Positions 51,095 through 58,414 of a stretch of 64,000 nt of DNA are shown piece after piece. The notes under the pieces were generated by a model. The model was not told where the DNA came from. It did not search any database and saw only the letters and a list, made by a program, of their open reading frames with translations. Location: assembly GCA_907163375.1 (NCBI GenBank), contig CAJQUW010012972.1:788538-852537 (forward strand), given 5' to 3'. Numbering within the stretch: the first letter of the stretch is position 1; each line of letters starts with the position of its first letter. The translations under genes and the position numbers were made by a program. Origin of the DNA: Prostheceraeus crozeri. Taxonomy: Eukaryota; Platyhelminthes; Polycladida; Euryleptidae.

Positions 51095-52745
51095 ACGTCC
51101 CCCCCTCCCCCTCCCCCTCCCCTCCCCCTCCCCTCCCCCTTCCCTCTGGAACGGCAGAGTGTCGTGGTCGGCCGCCGTGGTGCTTCGGGTCTGAGTGTCG
51201 TGGTGGACTTGGGCGACCGCCAGGATTTGTCTTGAGGCTATAGTGTGTGATGTTTTTCGTGCTGAATGTTGGGTTGTAAAATGGGCTGTTTCGAGTGGAA
51301 GGAGTGGTCGGATGAGAAAACGGAGGCCGGATTCGTATTCAGCGTGAAATTCTGCATCGGTTTCAAGTTTCAAGTCAAATCGGAGAGAAAAAATTTTCGC
51401 TGACGAACCCCCCTCCCCTCCCCCTCCCCCTCCCCCTCCCCCCCCCTCTGGACAGCTCGCTTCGATTTTGGCTTCCAGTGGACGGAATTTGTCGTGCGAT
51501 AGCTCGTTTGAAAGCTAAGAGTGAGACAAATTCACTGAAAGAATCGGCTTGTTCCTATCTGTCTTCGTTTAGATGTCAGACGCCATTTAAGATTTTGGGA
51601 CATTGGCGAAAAACGACAGAGTTAGAATTTGGGACGTTTTGGGCTGTAGCTTCAAAACGAAGCATCGGATTGGAAAACGGATTTCAGATTTGGAATCAGC
51701 GTGAAATTCTCTATCTGTATGGTGAGTTTCAAGTCAATCGGCGAGAAAAAATTTTCAACATTTTTCGAAAAAACGACAGAGTTAGAATTTGGGACGTTTT
51801 GGTGTGTAGCGCCCAAACGAACCATCGGATGAGAAAACGGAGGCCGGATTCGGATTCAGCGTGAAATTCTGCATCGGTATGGTGAGTTTCAAGTCAATCG
51901 GAGAGAAAAAATTTTCGCTGACGTCCCCCCCTCTCTGGACAGCTCGCTTCGATCTTTGCTTCTAGTGGACGGATTTTGTCGTGCCATAGCTCGTTTGAAA
52001 GCTAAGAGTGAGACAAATTCACTGAAAGAATCGGCTTGTTCCTATCTGTCTTCGTTTAGATGTGAGACGCCATTTAAGATTTTGGGACATTGGCGAAAAA
52101 ACGACAGAGTTAGAATTTGGGACGTTTTGGTGTGTAGCGCCCAAACGAACCATCGGATGAGAAAACGGAGGCCGGATTCGGATTCAGCGTGAAATTCTGC
52201 ATCGGTATGGTGAGTTTCAAGTCAATCGGAGAGAAAAAATTTTCGCTGACGTCCCCCCCCCTCCCCCTCCCCCTCCCCCTCCTCTGGACAGCTCGCTTCG
52301 ATCTTGGCTTCTAGTGGACGGATTTTGTCGTGCCATAGCTCGTTTGAAAGCTAAGAGTGAGACAAATTCACTGAAACAAACGGCTTGTTCATATCTGTCT
52401 TCGTTTAGATGTGAGACGCCATTTAAGATTTTGGGACATTGGCGAAAAACGACAGAGTTAGAATTTGGGACGTTTTGGGCTGTAGCTTCAAAACGAAGCA
52501 TCGGATTGGAAAACGGATTTCAGATTTGGAATCAGCGTGAAATTCTCTATCTGTATGGTGAGTTTCAAGGCAATCGGCGAGAAAAAATTTTCAACATTTT
52601 TCGAAAAACGACAGAGTTAGAATTTTTGCGATGGCTGCCTACTGTAGAGCCAAAACGAAGCATCGGATGGGAAAACGGAGGCCAGATTCGGATTTAGCGT
52701 CAAATTCTACATGGAAATGGTGTATTTCCAGCTCAATCGGAGCAC
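51095..52745 (+). repeat. Tandem repeat with polypyrimidine tracts
   Basis: Three full units and a partial one, starting at the CCCCTCCCC tracts (51099-51146 partial, 51408-51448, 51925-51935 short, 52245-52283) and the constant CTGGACAGCTCGCTTCGAT. Unit spacing is about 480 bp then 348 bp; the longer units contain an internal duplication of the ACGACAGAGTTAGAATTTGG segment. The open frames in it are by-products of the repeat. The C-rich tracts are near mirror-symmetric and could form triplex DNA. The array ends about 70 bp before a TATA box. Confidence 0.85.
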
Positions 52746-52816
52746 TAGAACCGGAGATAGACGGGTTTTTAGTGTTTGGATGTTGGGTATTACGTCATCA
52801 GCTGATCGTCACACAC

Positions 52817-52824
52817 TATATAAG
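52817..52824 (+). promoter_or_regulatory. TATA box upstream of the hairpin-rich region
   Basis: TATATAAG in CACACTATATAAGCTGGGA. A transcript would start near 52848 and enter the structured region directly. No long ORF follows within 1.6 kb, so the product may be non-coding. Confidence 0.55.
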
Positions 52825-53309
52825 CTGGGAACTGAGAGAGACTTGTCATTCAGACGAGAGCGATTGTCAGAGGTAGGTCGTCTCTCTGAGCTCCGATGAT
52901 AGCTTCGGACATTCCAAATTCCGGGTTTCTGTAAGAAACCGACTTAGAAAATTTCATTGCTGATATCAGCTAAGGCGTCAGACTTAGAGGTTCGCCAGGA
53001 GATGGCCTTCGTCTCCAGGCCATAAAAGACTCCAAAACTTTAAAGGCTTGTAACTTTGCTTCTACAAGTCCGTTTGACTTGATTCAAAAAAGGTTCGGTC
53101 GCTATTGACCTGCCCTAAGTGATAGACTACTTATAAAATTTCATAAGTAGTGCTAAAAAGTTGAAAATTTTAAATTCACTAGTTTTGGAGGTTTTCTGGG
53201 GTTTTCGACCCTGCTGAAGTCAATGAAAGCATTTTTAATGATGTCTGAGCCAGTCTTCTCATGGTATAAGCGGCTTTTCACTGAAAGCGAGCAAGACACG
53301 GAGAGTTTT

Positions 53310-53475
53310 GCTGTAATATTCCACTGGCAGGGTGTTCCTTCGGGACGGCGGACGATGCCGTAGTGATAAGTGTGGCAAGGGAGTGTGTCATATTTTAGAC
53401 CGTAACCGCTGGGACAACTCATGTCTCATGTTGGGCATTTGACACAGTTCTCAACGTAGCACTTTGAACGCCAAT
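53310..53475 (+). repeat. Structured 145-bp family, copy 1
   Basis: Shares ordered blocks with copies 2 and 3: TGTAATA, GTTCCTTCGGGAC, GGC..GCCGTAG, TAGACCG.AACC, CTCATGTTGGGC, CTCAACGTAG, ACGCCA. The segment before CATGTTGG folds as GACA-ACTCA-TGTC. Confidence 0.65.
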
Positions 53476-53984
53476 CGGTTGAGTCTTAGCTATCTTGTCA
53501 TGGGTGGCCTCTAAACATCTCCATTGCAAAACGCTGGTGAATCAAGCTCTCTACGGCTTGCTATCAAGCTGATCAAAGCAATAACTTGGGATGTTTCCTC
53601 AAGGTTTTCAAGTATGCTAAGTTCAAATGTGCTATCAGATTTCAAATTTAACTAAGTCTAAGGCAGCTTTGAGGGGTTAGATCCCAGCTACTGTTCACTA
53701 CCTTTGACTCGGCGTTGCTGTTACCACTTCGGGGCAGTGACAATGATGTCTTAAGCTGTAAATAGCGGGTATCGGGGAAGATCTCTCACTTCCCTAGTGA
53801 TCAGTACAAGGCCTTCGGGCTGTCGACGGGATCGAGTGCCACTCACTACACTCAAATCTATCATTCCTCACTAAGTGTAAATTACTGACTATACATTTGT
53901 CCTGCTATCAGCTTATTTTTGACTTGCTATCTAGTTGAATAGTCTCTTGCTATCAAGAGATTCACTTCTGCTCATAAAGCACAT

Positions 53985-54200
53985 CATCGCTGTAATACCT
54001 CCTTTGCTCGAGCGTTCCTTCGGGACGGCGGGTACTGCCGTAGAGGGATTGTGTTGCACGGGTTGTTCGTCGTTTGTTAGACCGAAACCTCTGAGCCGTT
54101 GCTCATGTTGGGCGTTCGACTTCATACTCAACGTGACGCTTTCTCTCGCCAGGTCAGAGTACTTCAGCCATTCGACAAAGGTTAGTCTTTATGATATGGA
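53985..54200 (+). repeat. Structured 145-bp family, copy 2
   Basis: Same block order as copy 1. Here the hairpin before CATGTTGG is GAGC-CGTT-GCTC, a different sequence with the same pairing. Continues with CGCCAGGTC and TCAGCCATTCGAC, also present in copy 3. Confidence 0.65.
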
Positions 54201-54339
54201 GTAGAGTGAAATGTAATTCATTAGATGCCCCTTCAATTATTGCTCCCATGATAAACGTTGATGAGACAAATGAAATGATTCTCATCTTCCCTTTTCAGCG
54301 ATTGAAATCGACTAACACACTATCGTATAATCGTCCACT

Positions 54340-54446
54340 ATGGGGCAAGACATGATAGAGCCTCCACGCGGTTTGCCCTGGGCAGTCTTTAGACTGGCGA
54401 ATACTATCATTAAGTTGAATCTGCTATCAGTCAACTTGAACGTTGC
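54340..54446 (+). repeat. 107-bp structured direct repeat, copy A
   Basis: Nearly identical to 54813-54919. Predicted fold: ATGATAG pairs with CTATCAT around an internal hairpin CAGTC-TTTA-GACTG, followed by AAGTTGA/TCAACTT capped by CTG-CTAT-CAG. Copy A lies immediately before the TATA box of the 54500 ORF. Confidence 0.85.
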
Positions 54447-54460
54447 GTCGTGTTAGAGGG

Positions 54461-54468
54461 TATATAAA
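54461..54468 (+). promoter_or_regulatory. TATA box of the 54500 ORF
   Basis: TATATAAA 39 bp before the ATG, with a TTTCATTTC-repeat leader between. Spacing suits a start site near 54492. Confidence 0.6.
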
Positions 54469-54499
54469 CCACTGCCTCTCATTTCATTTCATTTCAATC

Positions 54500-54766
54500 A
54501 TGCAGACGCCGAACAGTCAAGTCAGCTCTCCTCGCGGACCGCAGTTAAGGCCGCGAAATTTATTTGATGAATTTTCTAGAATAGAGGAGCAAGACAGAGT
54601 CCACAACAATCTTGCTCAGATTGGTAATGCGATGACAGCAAGTGTTGTCAATCCAACGGAATGGCGCTACATTCCACTTTTCAGTCATATACCAATTAGC
54701 GTGGAAGTCGACACTGCTACCAAGGAGAGCGTCAAAGACTCTCTCAGCAGAATCGGTAGGCTGTAA
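54500..54766 (+). CDS. Small hypothetical protein between 107-bp repeats
   Basis: 88 residues from ATG 54500, the first ATG after a well-placed TATA box. Product: polar N-terminus (PNSQVSSPRGPQLRPRN), then helical NLFDEFSRIEEQDRVHNNLA and a hydrophobic middle (WRYIPLFSHIPISVEV). No family recognised. It ends just before the second 107-bp repeat. The opposite strand has a longer open frame (54560-55111) that overlaps the structured repeats and is thought to be accidental. Confidence 0.45.
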   Translation: MQTPNSQVSSPRGPQLRPRNLFDEFSRIEEQDRVHNNLAQIGNAMTASVVNPTEWRYIPLFSHIPISVEVDTATKESVKDSLSRIGRL

Positions 54767-54812
54767 GATGACGACCCCCGAGAACGAACCACCGGCTCTC
54801 TTAAGGGCCACC

Positions 54813-54919
54813 ATGGGGCAAGACATGATAGAACCTCCACGCGGTTTGTCCTGGGCAGTCTTCGGACTGGCGAATACTATCATTAAGTTGAATCTGCTAT
54901 CAGTCAACTTGAACGTTGC
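54813..54919 (+). repeat. 107-bp structured direct repeat, copy B
   Basis: Differs from copy A at only a few positions; two of them change the loop of one hairpin from TTTA to TTCG (CAGTC-TTCG-GACTG) and leave the stem intact. It lies just after the 54500 ORF, so the two copies bracket that ORF. Confidence 0.85.
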
Positions 54920-54924
54920 AAATG

Positions 54925-55135
54925 AAGTTCGGTGTAATACTTCCTTTCGACGGGCGTTCCTGTAAAGGGCGGCGGTGAAACCCGTAGGTATGTATACCGC
55001 AAGGGACACTCGGCAATGATCAATCTTGTTAAACCTCTCTGCGTCATGTTTGCAAGTGATTGCCTCTGTCTCAACGTAGTATGCATTCGCGCCAGGGCGA
55101 CATTTAGCCAACTGTCGAAGGTTACCTAAAACTTT
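54925..55135 (+). repeat. Structured 145-bp family, copy 3
   Basis: More diverged: TGTAATACTTCC, GCGTTCCTGTAAAGG, CCGTAGG, TTAAACCTCT, GTCATGTTTGC, TCTCAACGTAG, CGCGCCAGGGCG, TTAGCCAACTGTCGAAGG. Several internal stems are replaced by others (for example GGTATGTATACC). Confidence 0.6.
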
Positions 55136-55380
55136 CCATTGTATACGTTATGAGAACCATGAGTTCTACCTGTCTCTATCAATGAGACGAATTGATGAAT
55201 GGAATGAAATGGGAGGACACTCACGCGCCACACGCAACATAACACACTTCTCTCTTCCGTAGTCTAACAAGCTCTTTACACATGGATCGCAGTCGATTGC
55301 TATCCCTGTATCAGAAGTGTAAGCTATCTTAATTATATTTAACACTATTTCAACTACCATCATCACCCATATGAAGTGTC

Positions 55381-55850
55381 ATAAGATTTACAAGTTAGAC
55401 TAAGCGTTCTACTATTTGTAAATGAAAGATATAGTTTCACCAGTTTACAAGTTAAAAATAAAGTTTCAATAGTGTGTACGTTAGAAATAAAGTTTTAGCT
55501 GTTTGTATATCAAAAACAAAGTTTCAAGAGTTTACAAGTTAAAAAATAAAGTTTCAATGGTGTATACGTTAGAAATAAAGTTTTAGCTGTTTGTATATCA
55601 AATTAAAGTTTCAAGAGTTTACAAGTTAGAAATAACGTTTCAATAGTGTATGCGTTAGAAATAAAGTTTTAGCTGTTTGTATATCAAAATAAAGTTTCAA
55701 GAGTTTACAAGTTAGAAATAAAGATTCAATAGTGTGTATGTTAGAAATAAAGGTATAACTGTTTGTAAAAATAAGATCGCAAGATTTACTAGTTTACAAG
55801 TTAGACTAAGTGTAAATTAAAATAAAATTATAACTGTTCACGAGTTAAAG
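55381..55850 (+). repeat. AATAAA-bearing minisatellite, array 1
   Basis: Roughly 16 imperfect units of 27-30 bp of the form AAATAAAGTTTCAATAGTGT plus GTATGTTAG. Almost every unit contains AATAAA, the polyadenylation signal, on the plus strand. The array opens with AAGATTTACAAGTTAGACTA, a leader that reappears at the start of array 2. Confidence 0.9.
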
Positions 55851-56066
55851 CGTTGATGCAACGATGAACAATTAATAAGCTGAAAAGTTTTAGATTCACT
55901 TTAACATTACCATATGTTTACAGATAGAAATGTATCACAGCAAAGCTACTTCATGAGTTAGTTTGCCAGGAGTGTATCATCTCAAACTTTTACTCCGTCG
56001 TTGAAATTTCATGACGACTTTTTTGCTAGACGAAAGTTAACACCAGAGGAGCGTAGGGGTGGGTGG

Positions 56067-56075
56067 CATAAAATA
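56067..56075 (+). promoter_or_regulatory. Possible TATA box of the 56151 ORF
   Basis: CATAAAATA in a GC-rich context about 80 bp before ATG 56151. Confidence 0.4.
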
Positions 56076-56150
56076 CGCCTACAGCACTGAGAGAGTTGGA
56101 GTGCATGAGCTATGTACATTCTTTTGACGACGAGAGGAGCGATTTAGCCG

Positions 56151-56543
56151 ATGGCGCAGGTAGTTTCCCAGAGCATGGAGGACATTGTTTAGGTGACTCT
56201 AAGGACGTATGTCGAGCTGCCTTCAGTGATAGGCTTCCAACTCATGATGAATGATGATATGCTTACGACCTACATTCAACCATTGGTGTATGCCCACACC
56301 CTCCCCCACAACGAGCTTGTCTGCCACATTGTATTCATGAGTGTGGCTCAAAGTAGGAAATTGATTGATGAGACTTTGCTGAAATATCCAAGGCGCGTAT
56401 TCAAGCATGGTCGCCTACTGTTGGAGTATTATTATCAATGGCGCGACGACACACATTTGCCCACCCGTGTTTTACCACACCTATCAACGGAAGAATACAA
56501 TAGAGCTTTAGCCGAGACGGTGAAAGGAGACGATGAGCGCTAG
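56151..56543 (+). CDS. Hypothetical ORF with an in-frame TAG after 13 codons
   Basis: ATG 56151 reads MAQVVSQSMEDIV, then TAG at 56190-56192, then 116 further codons in the same frame (VTLRTYVELPSVIGFQLMMN ... to 56543). The continuing frame is protein-like (HNELVCHIVFMSVAQSRKLI, RRVFKHGRLLLEYYYQWRDD). It may be a nonsense-mutated gene, a read-through gene, or a gene that starts at the downstream ATG 56244. I found no splice that removes the stop and keeps the frame. Its stop lies about 90 bp before the next TATA box. No family recognised. Confidence 0.45.
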
Positions 56544-56632
56544 CGGGTGAATGAAGCATCGGTGAGAGTGGGAATCAACTTGATGCTATTCTCCAATGAG
56601 GATTGTTGTCTAATGAGAATCAAGCATTCCTT

Positions 56633-56640
56633 TATAAATA
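56633..56640 (+). promoter_or_regulatory. TATA box of the spliced 56739 gene
   Basis: TATAAATA in CCTTTATAAATAGAGAG, about 100 bp before the ATG; a start near 56665 gives a leader of about 75 nt. Confidence 0.6.
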
Positions 56641-56738
56641 GAGAGCCTTCCACAGTGAGAATCATTCCATCGTTGAATCGTACAAGTGACGGACGCACAT
56701 TCTCTCTCTCTACATCCCTGTTATATTATCCAACTAAA

Positions 56739-57513
56739 ATGGTAAGTCGCTACTTTCCTCCCTCTCCTCCCTTGAATGTAAACTTAATACAATCTTTTTT
56801 ATTTTCAGGCATCTTCTACATCTGCTGCACTAGTAGGACAAAATGGTGACCAGACGTTACAAGGTTCGCTACAATCAGATCATCTACAGCTGAGACCAGT
56901 GGAAGAAACAACAAAGGTACATAATCCTACACCGCTACAGCGTAAATTTAAACAAGTCTTGCGTCATGAGGATCACAGCGTAGTACTGCGAACGGGAATG
57001 CTCCCTTCCACTGATGTGAAGATATTGAGCAATCAGTATGGGGATTACATACTCATCCCCGTGAGTCCGTACATTCGCCACCAACTTGACATTATTGAAG
57101 AGTACATAACATTAAATATGGACATTCCTACTCCTCTTGCTCAAGAGTGGAAGGCGAGAGATGAAAAGGATACTCCCTATAGAAGGATTTGGGATGGCAA
57201 TCAAATTTGCCTACCATTATCACATTGGTGTAGTTATTATAAAAAGGATGGAGATCAATCAATACCCATCAGATGTGATGAGCTCGGAGAAGGTACTTGG
57301 GATATCATTTTCAAAGTGAATGGACTATATTATGGTCAGCACAAGGATAACAAAATAGCCTCTCTCTCGATATACACTGAATCCATCCTATATATTCCAA
57401 AACCACCCAGCGTAGATGACATTATTGACGAAATCCTTAACGGGGGTGGTACGAAGCGCAAGTCGGGCAAGAATGCTACTTCCAAACGCAAGTCAAGGAA
57501 AGAGAATTGCTAA
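56739..57513 (+). CDS. Spliced gene: ATG, 67-bp intron, then 234-codon exon
   Basis: The start codon 56739-56741 is followed at once by GTAAGT. The intron 56742-56808 has a pyrimidine-rich end TTTTTTATTTTCAG. Splicing joins ATG to GCA at 56809 in the frame that runs open to 57513, giving 235 residues. Early part Ser/Gln-rich (ASSTSAALVGQNGDQ); then VVLRTGMLPSTDVKILSNQY, YILIPVSPYIRHQL, QICLPLSHWCSYYKKDGD, and WDIIFKVNGLYYGQ, a beta-rich pattern that could be a nucleic-acid-binding fold; the end is strongly basic (KRKSGKNATSKRKSRKE), a likely nuclear signal. No family recognised. Upstream TATA box and downstream compact ORFs make this the best-supported gene of the locus. Confidence 0.65.
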
Positions 57514-57547
57514 TCCTTTCCTAACTCTACCCTATGACAATTCGCTT

Positions 57548-57673
57548 ATGTGCTTTGAGTGTCGTGGACGTGGTCTTATTAGATACATTTTACTTCTTCG
57601 TTGCCATCATATCATTTGTGTATTTTGTCGTGAAAAGCATCGATGTAATTCTTCATTTTGTGATATGTTATAG
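57548..57673 (+). CDS. Mini RING-like zinc-binding ORF
   Basis: 41 codons from ATG 57548: CFEC, then CHHIICVFC, then HRCNSSFC. The order C-x2-C, C-x-H, C-x2-C, C-x5-C resembles a shortened RING finger. It follows the preceding stop by 35 bp and precedes the exonuclease-like ORF by about 50 bp. It may be the first domain of that protein joined by splicing (TTTACGTTTTAG at 57695-57706 could be an acceptor), or a separate small protein. Confidence 0.4.
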   Translation: MCFECRGRGLIRYILLLRCHHIICVFCREKHRCNSSFCDML

Positions 57674-57724
57674 AACGTTTCCTTAGATGTGTAATTTACG
57701 TTTTAGGCTTCTATCATCATTTTT

Positions 57725-58255
57725 ATGGATTGTGAAGGTGAACCTGTGCAGGAGCTCAGTGCTATTGCTATGAACAATTGGACATATCAGATTGTTAGTG
57801 TCTATCATCAACATGCCAACTGTGATCCCAATGTTGATCAATGGGCGAGAAAACACATTCATGGACTTAATCTGAAATATTTGCAAGACTATGGCTTTTC
57901 TTGTGAGACTGCTCTTCTTATTGACTTTAAACGATGGTTAGCTGCTTTCAATGTTATACGCATTTTTTGTAATAATCCTGGTAAGGAGAGGAAAGTATTT
58001 CCCAATCTAGTCATTAATGATATTTTGCTCCCACCTTGGGATAGTAGAGTGAATCAACACTATCATGAAGTCACGAAACGTTTTAAGGATTTGTGTGTTC
58101 CTATTTTGTCAGTTCGTTGTAGTAGCTACGTTCATAACCAATGCTTCTTTCCTCCTTACCTCAGCACTGCCAAAGTCCTATATGGTTATCATTGCTCGCT
58201 ATATGACATTTACCAGCTGTATCTATTTTACCTGTTTCAAACCATTGATTTGTAA
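57725..58255 (+). CDS. DEDD-exonuclease-like protein
   Basis: 176 residues. The start MDCEGEPVQELSAIAM places Asp and Glu as in the Exo I motif of DnaQ/ERI-1-like 3'-5' exonucleases, and in-frame codons just upstream (IIF) add the expected hydrophobic strand. HIHGLNLKYL resembles the conserved HGL/HGI turn of these enzymes, followed by FKRWLAAFNVIRIFCNN. The later acidic motifs are not obvious, although the end (HCSLYDIYQLYLFYL) could hold the last Asp. Degenerate or divergent family member; activity uncertain. It is the last ORF before the long minisatellite. Confidence 0.5.
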   Translation: MDCEGEPVQELSAIAMNNWTYQIVSVYHQHANCDPNVDQWARKHIHGLNLKYLQDYGFSCETALLIDFKRWLAAFNVIRIFCNNPGKERKVFPNLVINDILLPPWDSRVNQHYHEVTKRFKDLCVPILSVRCSSYVHNQCFFPPYLSTAKVLYGYHCSLYDIYQLYLFYLFQTIDL

Positions 58256-58414
58256 TGCATGCTTGTTACAGTTATTCAATAAATGTTATTATGCGAAGAG
58301 TTGTTGTTATCATGCAACGAATGGGTTAGATGAAGGGTGATCATATCTTTTTCAAATGACTGTGAAACATTGATTTCCATGATGAAGATTTAAACAGTTA
58401 GATTTGATGACGAA

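Larger units (their letters stand above)
52850..55110 (+). ncRNA. Hairpin-dense, probably structured non-coding transcript region
   Basis: Short perfect hairpins follow one another: GGTTTCT-GTA-AGAAACC (about 52927-52943), CTTGTA...TACAAG (about 53047-53070), ACTACTTAT...ATAAGTAGT (about 53128-53153), GCTTG-CTAT-CAAGC (53556-53569), GGCC-TTCG-GGCT (about 53811-53822), TCTCTTG-CTAT-CAAGAGA (about 53943-53960), and more. The region also holds a duplicated 107-bp element and a three-copy 145-bp family. Apart from the short ORF at 54500 it lacks good coding signal. The plus strand is assumed from the TATA boxes. Confidence 0.5.

Noticed and set aside
51478..52697. Repeated protein with LKAKSETNSLK motifs
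   Set aside because: The similar open frames are a consequence of the DNA tandem repeat. They lack starts, differ in end points and have no domain signature.
54560..55111. 183-codon minus-strand open frame
   Set aside because: It runs through the 107-bp repeat and 145-bp family copy whose conservation follows base pairing, not codons. No protein family was visible and the opposite strand has TATA boxes.
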